Shown here: piece after piece, positions 1 through 4,334 of the stretch
How the letters are laid out: every line of letters begins with the position of its first letter
Position numbering within the stretch: the first letter of the stretch is position 1
DNA from: Fimbriimonadaceae bacterium
GTDB lineage: Bacteria > Armatimonadota > Fimbriimonadia > Fimbriimonadales > Fimbriimonadaceae
DNA length: 5,156 bases
Assembly (NCBI GenBank): GCA_025451715.1
Contig: JANWJY010000180.1
Location: 1 to 5,156 of the forward strand
Reading direction: 5' to 3'
Made by a program: the position numbers and the translations under genes
Notes under the pieces: model-generated
The model's input: the letters and a program-made list of their open reading frames with translations, nothing else
Database searches by the model: none
What the model was told of the DNA's origin: nothing

Positions 1-29
1 ACGTGCCGCACACTGGGACACGGAATAAA

Positions 30-983
30 TCACCACCTCCCGACCAAGTCCGCCATGTCCGCGTTCCCACCCGTGATCACAATCCCCACACGCTTCCCCT
101 TCACATCCATCTTCCCGGACATCACTGCCGCCGCACCTAGCGCCCCCGTCGGCTCCACCACCGTCTTCATCCGTTCGAAGAAGAACCGTGTGGCAACCAA
201 TAGCTCGTCGTCTGATACTGTGAGCATGTTCATGACGTTCTTCTGGATTAGAGGAAACGTGATCAAACCCAGCGACGTCGTGCGGGCCCCGTCCGCGATC
301 GTATCGGGCGACCGATCAAGCTTCACGATCTCCCCCGCGCGAAACGACTGCTGCCCATCGTTCCCCGCCTCCGGCTCTACGCCGTAGATTGCGACCTCCG
401 GTCGATAGTGCTTCGCTGCGACAGAGCACCCCGACAGCACCCCGCCCCCACCGACCCCACACACGAAAACGTCGAGACCGGACACCGACTCGAACAGCTC
501 CTTTCCCGCCGTCCCCTGCCCCGCGACGACGTGCGCGTGGTCGTACGGAGGAACAAGGGTCAGACCGCGCTCGGCAGCGATCTTGTTCCCCAGCTCTTCG
601 CGCACCTGTTCCTCGCGGTCGTACAGCACGACCTCCGCCCCATAACCCGCGACCGCGTCTTTCTTGAGCTGCGGCGCGTCGTGGTTCATCACCACCACCA
701 CCGGCACGCCCAACAGACGGCCAGCGAGCGCACACGCCGCGCCGTGGTTGCCAGACGAAAAGGTCAGCACGCCGTTCTTCTTCTGCTCGTCAGTGAGCTG
801 GACAAAGGCGTTGTACGCCCCGCGGAACTTGAACGCCCCCGCGCGCTGGTAGTTCTCCGCCTTGAAGAACGCCGTGCAACCCGTCATCGCGTCGAACGTG
901 CGCGACGTCAGCACCGGAGTGTGGCTCGCAACCCCCTCGAGCCGCGCAGCGGCCGAAACGATATCTTGGAACGTGACCGGCAT
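30..983 (-). CDS. Threonine/serine ammonia-lyase or serine racemase (short PLP fold-type II enzyme)
   Basis: The 317-residue protein should deaminate L-threonine to 2-oxobutyrate and/or serine to pyruvate in the cytosol; serine racemization is an alternative. Visible motifs are: AGAFKFRGA with the PLP Schiff-base lysine K52; the SSGNHG cofactor/substrate loop (76-81); AGQGTAG (154-160); the phosphate-binding GGGGVLSG (178-185); TIADG (228-232); ERMK and EPTGA (270-281); and TGGN near the C-terminus (304-307), whose T304 would contact the pyridine nitrogen. E203 and D209 in the EPEAGND stretch match the spacing of the divalent-metal ligands of serine racemase. The length fits the catabolic TdcB/serine racemase group. 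The C-terminal ACT-like regulatory domain of biosynthetic IlvA (about 500 residues) is absent, so isoleucine feedback is not expected. The start is ATG with no proper Shine-Dalgarno; GGCGG directly abuts it. The gene diverges from an aminotransferase. The family call is very secure, but the exact substrate is open, so no symbol is given. Confidence 0.95.
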   Translation of the reverse strand: MPVTFQDIVSAAARLEGVASHTPVLTSRTFDAMTGCTAFFKAENYQRAGAFKFRGAYNAFVQLTDEQKKNGVLTFSSGNHGAACALAGRLLGVPVVVVMNHDAPQLKKDAVAGYGAEVVLYDREEQVREELGNKIAAERGLTLVPPYDHAHVVAGQGTAGKELFESVSGLDVFVCGVGGGGVLSGCSVAAKHYRPEVAIYGVEPEAGNDGQQSFRAGEIVKLDRSPDTIADGARTTSLGLITFPLIQKNVMNMLTVSDDELLVATRFFFERMKTVVEPTGALGAAAVMSGKMDVKGKRVGIVITGGNADMADLVGRW

Positions 984-990
984 CCGCCAG

Positions 991-996
991 ATTGTA
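991..996 (-). promoter_or_regulatory. Possible -10 element (TACAAT) for the dehydratase, possibly giving a leaderless mRNA
   Basis: On the minus strand TACAAT ends seven bases before the ATG, which would put transcription start at or next to the start codon. There is no usable Shine-Dalgarno and no TTGACA-like hexamer 16-18 bases upstream. A TTGACA does occur at 1041-1046 on the same strand, but it is 44 bases away with the palindromic repeat in between. TANNNT followed by about seven bases and ATG is the pattern known for leaderless genes in some bacteria. This is inferred from spacing alone. Confidence 0.35.
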
Positions 997-1008
997 GACG
1001 CCCGCGTC

Positions 1009-1040
1009 CCCTCTCCCTTGGGAGAGGGCTAGGGAGAGGG
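1009..1040. repeat. Palindromic repeat with a duplicated right arm (CCCTCTCCC / GGGAGAGGG x2)
   Basis: CCCTCTCCC at 1009-1017 is a perfect reverse complement of GGGAGAGGG at 1020-1028, and of a second identical copy at 1032-1040. The left arm can therefore pair with either, forming a 9-bp stem with a very tight 2-nt or a comfortable 14-nt loop. No T-run follows on either strand, so it is not a canonical intrinsic terminator, and it sits upstream of both flanking genes. It looks like a dispersed REP-type intergenic element; copies elsewhere in the genome cannot be seen from here. Confidence 0.75.
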
Positions 1041-1070
1041 TGTCAACCATGAGAGTCCTTTCGATGTTCA

Positions 1071-1120
1071 GCCTAAACCCGAAACCCGATACCCTGCACC
1101 CGATTCCCCCTACCCTGTAA
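1071..1120. repeat. Degenerate 7-bp tandem array (CCCGATA-like), G-quadruplex-prone on the minus strand
   Basis: Seven consecutive heptamers stay in exact register: GCCTAAA, CCCGAAA, CCCGATA, CCCTGCA, CCCGATT, CCCCCTA, CCCTGTA. Positions 1-3 are almost always CCC and position 7 is A or T, while the middle varies. The minus strand thus carries six G-tracts of at least three G separated by loops of 2, 4, 4, 4 and 4 nt. That satisfies the usual G3+N1-7 quadruplex pattern. The array ends 15 bp before the aminotransferase ATG, so it may lie in or over its promoter. Heptameric short tandem repeats are known between genes in cyanobacteria and some other bacteria; any function here is unknown. Confidence 0.8.
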
Positions 1121-1123
1121 ACT
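1118..1123 (+). promoter_or_regulatory. Weak -10 candidate (TAAACT) before the aminotransferase
   Basis: TAAACT lies 12 bases before the ATG and is the only reasonable -10 look-alike in the AT-poor leader, apart from TACACG at 1123-1128. There is no -35 match at the expected distance, because that stretch is the heptamer array. Either candidate would give a very short leader, consistent with the missing Shine-Dalgarno before this gene. The evidence is thin. Confidence 0.2.
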
Positions 1124-1135
1124 ACACGTCGACCC

Positions 1136-2344
1136 ATGCCGAACACGTCGAACCGCGCCCACCGCGCGCCCGAGTCACCGATCCGCAAGCTCGCCCCGTT
1201 CGCCGACGCCGCCGTCAAAAGGGGCGTCAAGATCTACCACCTCAACATCGGGCAGCCCGACATCGACTCGCCCGAGTCGTTCTGGAAAGCGGTCCGCGAG
1301 CCGTCACGCAAGGTGCTGGCGTACAGTCCCTCGCCGGGTCTTCCCGAACTAAGAGAAAAGCTAGCCAAGCGTTACCAGGGTATCGGCATCAATGTCACTG
1401 CCGCGGAGATCTGTGTGTGCACGGCTGGCTCTGAAGCGCTCATCTTCTCGATGCTATCGTGCCTCAACCCAGGCGACGAGGTCATCGTTCCCGAGCCAAT
1501 GTACGCGAACTACATCGGCTTCGCGACCATCGCCGACGTGAAGGTCGTTCCGATCACAACCCGCATCGAGGACGGCTTCGCCCTGCCATCGCCTGAAGCG
1601 TTCGCAGCAAAGATTACGCCGAAGACCAAGGCGATCCTGATCAACAACCCCGGCAACCCGACCGGCACCGTCTACACCGACGAGCAGCTCGAAGGGATCC
1701 GCAAGCTCGTGATCGAACACGACCTGTTCCTCATCGCCGACGAGGTCTACCGCGAGTTCAACTTCACGGGCCGTCGCATCAAGTCGGTGATGGAGATGGA
1801 AGGCATGGACCAGCACGCGATCATGATCGACTCGGCGTCGAAGATGTACTCGCTTTGCGGCGCGCGCGTCGGGTTCCTCGTCTCGCGAAACAAGGACGTG
1901 AACTTTGCTGCGCTGAAGTTCGCGCAGGCGCGCCTCTCGCCGCCGACCCTCGAACAGTACGGCATGATCGGCGCGCTCGACACGCCGCAGTCGTACCTCG
2001 ACGACGTGCGCAACGAGTACATGAGGCGGCGCGACGTGCTCGTCTCGCGCCTGCGCGCGATCCCAGGCGTGGTGTGCCCCGACATCAACGGCGCGTTCTA
2101 CGCGACCGTGCGGCTGCCGGTGGACGACACCGACCGCTTCTGCGAGTGGCTGCTCTCGGACTTCTCGCACGAGGGCCACACGGTGATGTTCGCGCCAGCG
2201 TCAGGGTTCTACGAGACCCCCGGCCTTGGAAAGGACGAGGTCCGCATCGCGTACGTGCTGAACACGACCGACCTAGGAAAGGCGATGGATTGCCTTGAGG
2301 CAGCCTTAGCCGCTTATCCTGGGACGTTGGTCAAATCGTCGTAG
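1136..2344 (+). CDS. Class I/II PLP-dependent aminotransferase, aspartate aminotransferase-like
   Basis: This 402-residue fold-type I transaminase moves an amino group between an amino acid and a 2-oxoacid in the cytosol. The N-terminal SPIRKLAP and LNIGQPDI (36-43) segments contribute to the substrate site. They are followed by NPGNPTG (171-177) with the PLP-contacting N174, and DEVY (202-205) with D202 for the pyridine nitrogen and Y205 for the PLP oxygen. SASKMYSLCGARVG (233-246) holds the Schiff-base lysine K236 and the phosphate-binding R244. VRIAY (369-373) holds R370, the expected carboxylate-binding arginine. All key residues are present and the length is normal. An in-frame TAA at 1118-1120 makes the ATG the earliest possible start; no Shine-Dalgarno precedes it. 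Amino donor preference (Asp, Ala, aromatic) cannot be read from sequence. It is transcribed away from the dehydratase, so the two are not an operon, though both feed 2-oxoacid/amino-acid interconversion. Confidence 0.95.
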   Translation: MPNTSNRAHRAPESPIRKLAPFADAAVKRGVKIYHLNIGQPDIDSPESFWKAVREPSRKVLAYSPSPGLPELREKLAKRYQGIGINVTAAEICVCTAGSEALIFSMLSCLNPGDEVIVPEPMYANYIGFATIADVKVVPITTRIEDGFALPSPEAFAAKITPKTKAILINNPGNPTGTVYTDEQLEGIRKLVIEHDLFLIADEVYREFNFTGRRIKSVMEMEGMDQHAIMIDSASKMYSLCGARVGFLVSRNKDVNFAALKFAQARLSPPTLEQYGMIGALDTPQSYLDDVRNEYMRRRDVLVSRLRAIPGVVCPDINGAFYATVRLPVDDTDRFCEWLLSDFSHEGHTVMFAPASGFYETPGLGKDEVRIAYVLNTTDLGKAMDCLEAALAAYPGTLVKSS

Positions 2345-2356
2345 CCCATGTCCCTT

Positions 2357-2377
2357 GCACTACGCACTGTGCACTCA
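2357..2377. repeat. Second 7-bp tandem repeat (GCACTNN x3) in the convergent gap
   Basis: GCACTAC, GCACTGT and GCACTCA follow one another without a gap in the 35 bp between the converging aminotransferase and rpmB genes. The outer bases also form a small dyad, TGCAC (2356-2360) and GTGCA (2369-2373), with an 8-nt loop. No T-run follows, so a terminator role is weak. This array shares the 7-bp period but not the sequence of the array at 1071-1120. Confidence 0.6.
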
Positions 2378-2379
2378 GT

Positions 2380-2649
2380 TCACACGTTGTAGTCGTGCTT
2401 CTTCAGCCAGGCCTTCGGGATCGGCTTGAGGCCAGCGACCACCGCAGCGAAGTCCGCACTCTTCATGATCGACGCGGCCACGAGCAAGCGCACCTTCCCG
2501 TGCTTGGTCTGAATCGTCACCTTCTGAAGGTTCACACCCTGGATCCGGTTCTTCTTCGGCGCGCGGAACTTCCACTGCCCCGAGTGCCGGTGCCGGATGT
2601 GCTTGGCGTGGTTGCTTCTCTTTCCGCTGACTTGACAGACTCTGGCCAT
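2380..2649 (-). CDS. rpmB: Large ribosomal subunit protein bL28
   Basis: The 89-residue basic protein starts MARVCQVSGKR, matching the near-universal bL28 N-terminus (MSRVCQVTGKR in E. coli). A His/Arg-rich stretch follows (14-22), then PKKNRIQGVNLQKV (31-44), the counterpart of the usual RF-PNLQ segment that contacts 23S rRNA. The protein ends in a mixed beta/helical tail. It has C5 but not the second cysteine of a CxxC pair, so it belongs to the non-zinc type. The segment around 36-39 reads IQGV where a proline-asparagine step is more usual, a mild divergence. Its ATG is preceded by GGAG with 7-nt spacing, a clear ribosome-binding site. It stands apart from other ribosomal genes, downstream of the VOC gene on the same strand. 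It probably has its own promoter (see the upstream dyad), as expected for a housekeeping gene. Confidence 0.93.
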   Translation of the reverse strand: MARVCQVSGKRSNHAKHIRHRHSGQWKFRAPKKNRIQGVNLQKVTIQTKHGKVRLLVAASIMKSADFAAVVAGLKPIPKAWLKKHDYNV

Positions 2650-2660
2650 GGGGGTACTCC

Positions 2661-2694
2661 GGTCGGCCCCCTATGGTACTCCAGGGGGCCGACC
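2661..2694 (-). promoter_or_regulatory. Perfect 12-bp inverted repeat upstream of rpmB, with an RBS-like copy in the loop
   Basis: The arms 2661-2672 (GGTCGGCCCCCT on the plus strand) and 2683-2694 are perfect reverse complements around a 10-nt loop. On the minus strand the loop contains GGAGTACC (2682-2675). The same octamer recurs at 2660-2653, where its GGAG is the rpmB Shine-Dalgarno. No U-run follows the stem, so it is not a textbook terminator for the VOC gene, whose stop is 20 bases away. A weak promoter also overlaps it: TTGAAG (2702-2697), an 18-bp spacer, and TACCAT (2678-2673). From that promoter the RNA would start inside the second arm, making the dyad an operator; in readthrough RNA it would be a hairpin next to the RBS. 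Confidence 0.7.
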
Positions 2695-2714
2695 CACTTC
2701 AACCAACCGGGACT

Positions 2715-3089
2715 CTAGTTCGAACCCAGGCTCTGGTACAGCATCAGCGAGTTGCCGTCCGGGTCGAAGAACACAGCTAGCGTCACCATGTCCGGGATCA
2801 CCCGGGTCTCGCCGTCGAACTTGACCCCCGTCCCCTCCAGTTCCTTCCGCGCCGCCTCGATGTCCTTCACCCCCCACGTCAAAGTCGGCCCCCCGACCTT
2901 CACGCTCTCGACCTGGCTCAGGCCCACGTTCACCCTCGGAATGTGGCTCTCCAGCTCGCACCAACCCATCTCCTCCAAGTGGTACTGCAGCTTGAACCCG
3001 AAGACCTCCTGGTACCAAGCGATGCTCTTCGAACAGTCGCTGACGTCGTAAGCGACCGTCAGACCTCCATCAAAACTAAAGTTAGGCAT
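2715..3089 (-). CDS. VOC-superfamily (glyoxalase/bleomycin-resistance fold) protein lacking canonical metal ligands
   Basis: This 124-residue protein is one vicinal-oxygen-chelate domain of two beta-alpha-beta-beta-beta halves. The first half contains VAYDVSDCSKSIAWYQEVFGF (12-32), the usual V-D...S..FY...LGF pattern. The second half ends in FFDPDGNSLMLYQ (107-119), the family's DPDGN...L.Q signature. Two usual metal positions are changed: the histidine seven residues before D18 is T11, and the glutamate three residues after DPDGN is M116. A metal-dependent lyase or dioxygenase activity is therefore doubtful, and ligand binding or sequestration is possible. Single-domain VOC proteins normally act as dimers in the cytosol. 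The ATG has GGAG at 3098-3095 with 5-nt spacing, plus a strong promoter upstream. It diverges from a winged-helix regulator that probably controls it. The substrate is unknown. Confidence 0.88.
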   Translation of the reverse strand: MPNFSFDGGLTVAYDVSDCSKSIAWYQEVFGFKLQYHLEEMGWCELESHIPRVNVGLSQVESVKVGGPTLTWGVKDIEAARKELEGTGVKFDGETRVIPDMVTLAVFFDPDGNSLMLYQSLGSN

Positions 3090-3100
3090 TGAATCTCCAC

Positions 3101-3116
3101 CGGCCGAACCCGGCCG
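3101..3116 (-). promoter_or_regulatory. CGGCCG-N4-CGGCCG element in the VOC gene leader
   Basis: Two CGGCCG hexamers, each a palindrome, sit 10 bp apart (one helical turn) between the predicted VOC transcription start and its Shine-Dalgarno. With the flanking C the repeat is CCGGCCG at 3100-3106 and 3110-3116. In RNA the two copies could also fold as a 6-bp GC stem with a GGUU loop ending 2 nt before the GGAG region. It is a candidate operator for the divergent regulator or a leader hairpin; which one is unknown. Confidence 0.4.
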
Positions 3117-3122
3117 TCCCGG

Positions 3123-3128
3123 TATAAT
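3123..3128 (+). promoter_or_regulatory. Possible -10 element (TATAAT) for the divergent regulator
   Basis: A perfect TATAAT lies on the plus strand 18 bp before the regulator ATG, overlapping the opposing TATTAT by five bases. The base run 17 bp upstream (around 3100-3105) is CCGGCC, with no resemblance to a -35, so unaided activity would be weak. It could be a chance by-product of the AT-rich opposing -10. If real, transcripts would have a leader of about 12 nt without a Shine-Dalgarno. Confidence 0.4.
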
Positions 3129-3153
3129 ATCCTTTCGTATAGCTGCATGTCAA
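3124..3153 (-). promoter_or_regulatory. Sigma70-type promoter for the VOC gene (TTGACA-N18-TATTAT)
   Basis: On the minus strand a perfect TTGACA (3153-3148) is followed after 18 bp by TATTAT (3129-3124), a 5/6 match to TATAAT. The predicted start near 3117 leaves a leader of about 28 nt containing GGAG before the VOC ATG. The -35 hexamer overlaps bases 2-3 of the regulator's start codon, so RNA polymerase bound here covers the regulator's translation start region. This is the best promoter in the window. Confidence 0.75.
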
Positions 3154-3713
3154 GAAAATTTCTCGTCGATTCGTTTGTCGACCTGCGGGGGGTCGGGGAC
3201 ACGAGGTGGCTCGTGCCGGCGATGGCCATGCTCTATGACCGCAAGGGCGAGAAGTTCGTGACCCTGTGGAGGAGCCTCGGAGCGTCGCAAAGCGGCATTC
3301 GCGCTGCCCTGGACACGACGATCGCGCGAGGGTGGGTCCAGCGGAATCCTGGCTACGGGCACCCGATGCGCCCCGAGTACATCCTCACGAAGAAGGGCGG
3401 AGCGGCTGGTGAGGCTTGCTCGCAATTGATGAGGGGCCTAACTGAAAGAGGAGTGAAGTGGAAGTCTCTCTCGAAGTGGTCAATGACCGTGATTCACACG
3501 CTTCGCGCAGGGCCGCATCGGTTCAATGAACTGGCGGCCACTGTCGACGGTGCCACCGACCGAGCACTCGTCATGTGCCTGAAGCCCCTGGTTACTCATG
3601 GACTTGTCCGGCGAACGGTCGAGGACACGTTCCCTCCCTCCGTGACCTATGCACTGACTCCCACTGGCGACTCCTTAGTCCGACCGCTTGTGCAGTTAGC
3701 GAAGATCGCATAG
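3147..3713 (+). CDS. Transcriptional regulator with two HxlR/MarR-like winged-helix domains
   Basis: This 188-residue protein is a likely DNA-binding regulator. The C-terminal part (about 106-188) matches the HxlR core: KWSMTVIHTLRAGPHRFNEL resembles the KW..LIL..L..GP.RF.EL opening helix, ALVMCLKPLVTHGLVRR is the recognition helix and turn, and PPSVTYALTPTGDSL is the wing and last helix. The N-terminal part (about 20-100) looks like a second, more divergent copy: a helix WLVPAMAML, a recognition-like ASQSGIRAALDTTIARGWVQR, a wing RPEYILTKKG, then a helix. HxlR proteins are usually about 100-130 residues with one such domain, so this may be an intramolecular pseudo-dimer. The ATG is the first start after an in-frame TGA at 3090-3092 and has no Shine-Dalgarno. 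It diverges from the VOC gene with interlocked promoters, which suggests control of that gene and of itself. Inducer and sign of regulation are unknown. Confidence 0.8.
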   Translation: MSRKFLVDSFVDLRGVGDTRWLVPAMAMLYDRKGEKFVTLWRSLGASQSGIRAALDTTIARGWVQRNPGYGHPMRPEYILTKKGGAAGEACSQLMRGLTERGVKWKSLSKWSMTVIHTLRAGPHRFNELAATVDGATDRALVMCLKPLVTHGLVRRTVEDTFPPSVTYALTPTGDSLVRPLVQLAKIA

Positions 3714-3753
3714 CGATGGATCTAGGACCTTCCGGACCGATGGCCCTGGGTCT

Positions 3754-3786
3754 TTTCGGGCCGAAACCCCAGTTTCGGATAATCCG
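3754..3786. promoter_or_regulatory. Nested dyads between the regulator and the membrane-protein gene
   Basis: Three dyads overlap in the 96-bp gap (3714-3809). TTTCGG-G-CCGAAA spans 3754-3766. CCGAAAC-CCCA-GTTTCGG spans 3761-3778, a 7-bp stem with a 4-nt loop. CGGAT-A-ATCCG spans 3776-3786. The shared CCGAAA can pair with either TTTCGG copy. No T-run follows, so the hairpin is a poor intrinsic terminator for the regulator. A TATAGT hexamer (3790-3795) downstream could be a -10 for the next gene, but no -35 is seen. An operator or weak terminator is possible. The rest of the gap, apart from the RBS, shows nothing notable. Confidence 0.4.
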
Positions 3787-3802
3787 TCTTATAGTGCGTT
3801 CC

Positions 3803-3808
3803 AGGAGG
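3803..3808 (+). promoter_or_regulatory. Strong RBS (AGGAGG) that favours the second of two adjacent ATGs
   Basis: AGGAGG ends one base before the ATG at 3810 but four bases before the in-frame ATG at 3813. The second spacing is close to workable and the first is too tight, so translation most likely starts at 3813. Confidence 0.75.
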
Positions 3809-3812
3809 AATG

Positions 3813-4334
3813 ATGGGACTTCTGTTCGGTGACGTTCTCGCGACGATCGCGATGGTTCTTTTCAGCGGCCTGGCGGCGTGGGCGGGGGGCCTGCTGTCGG
3901 CACTGCTCTTCCCCGACCGGACCGAGCAGGCATCGTTCGACTTTGAGTACCGCCCGTGGGGGACATTCTTCATTGGGCTTGGCCTGATGCTCGTGTTCGT
4001 CGTGATCGGTGCAGTGCTGTACGCTGTGCCGGCCGTGCGCCTGCTCGGCGTCGGCGTGTGGTTCTCCGTGGTCGGTATCGCGCTGTTCGGGTCCGGCGGT
4101 CTGTTCCGGCTGATCGCGCGCCGCGTCCGCGGCAGCGGTGGCGCGCAGTCCGACTACCAAGCGCTCGCGAAGGCAGGGATGCTCGTCGTCGCGGCAGAGA
4201 TGCTCCCGTTCTTCGGCTGGTTCCTGCTCCTGCCGTACGTGCTGATCACGTCGTGCGGCGCGGGCTGCAAGAAGATGTTCTTCTATCGCGTGCGGCACAC
4301 TGTCGACGCGCCGCCGACTCCGGAGGCCCCATGA
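3813..4334 (+). CDS. Four-helix integral membrane protein of unknown function
   Basis: I do not recognise this family. Starting at the second of two adjacent methionines (chosen from RBS spacing), the protein has 173 residues. Using numbering from the first Met, hydrophobic segments lie at about 9-34, 52-73, 77-99 and 122-148, consistent with four inner-membrane helices. Between helices 1 and 2 is a short acidic/aromatic loop (PDRTEQASFDFEYRPW). Between helices 3 and 4 is a basic loop (RRVRG, GAQSDYQ), which by the positive-inside rule should face the cytoplasm, as would a short N-terminus. Cysteines 149 and 153 (CGAGC) lie at the end of helix 4, and the tail is Pro-rich (DAPPTPEAP). There are no catalytic motifs. 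Its stop overlaps the next start as ATGA, so it is probably translationally coupled to the exported DUF1800 protein. Confidence 0.85.
   Translation: MGLLFGDVLATIAMVLFSGLAAWAGGLLSALLFPDRTEQASFDFEYRPWGTFFIGLGLMLVFVVIGAVLYAVPAVRLLGVGVWFSVVGIALFGSGGLFRLIARRVRGSGGAQSDYQALAKAGMLVVAAEMLPFFGWFLLLPYVLITSCGAGCKKMFFYRVRHTVDAPPTPEAP
4322..4326 (+). promoter_or_regulatory. RBS (GGAGG) of the DUF1800 gene inside the upstream coding sequence
   Basis: GGAGG followed by CCCC and ATG lies within the last codons of the membrane-protein gene and supports the start at 4331. With the ATGA overlap it argues for coupled translation of one transcript. Confidence 0.7.

Noticed and set aside
991..1046. TTGACA at 1041-1046 paired with TACAAT at 991-996 as a sigma70 promoter for the dehydratase
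   Set aside because: The spacing is 44 bp, far from 16-18. Removing the repeat between them does not restore a normal spacer exactly, so it is not called.
408..1052. Long plus-strand open frame of 214 codons opposite the dehydratase
   Set aside because: It is Arg/His/Pro-rich, has no domain, and lies antisense to a clearly conserved enzyme; it is a by-product of high GC content.
1071..1120. CRISPR array
   Set aside because: Units are 7 bp and contiguous with no spacers, and no cas-like genes are nearby.
1454..2179. Minus-strand open frame of 241 codons inside the aminotransferase
   Set aside because: Low-complexity Arg/Val/His composition and full overlap with conserved aminotransferase motifs on the other strand mark it as a shadow frame.
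2661..2694. Intrinsic terminator for the VOC gene
   Set aside because: The stem is strong but no U-run follows on either strand, and the rpmB RBS comes directly after. Another role or a factor-assisted stop is possible but not shown.
3121..3132. GGTATAATATCC as a palindromic operator
   Set aside because: Only the outer GG/CC pairs match; the central eight bases are not self-complementary.
3789..4298. Minus-strand open frame of 169 codons opposite the membrane-protein gene
   Set aside because: Composition is Glu/Gln/Arg/His-rich without recognisable motifs, as expected from the antisense of hydrophobic codons. The plus-strand gene has a strong RBS and coupled neighbour.
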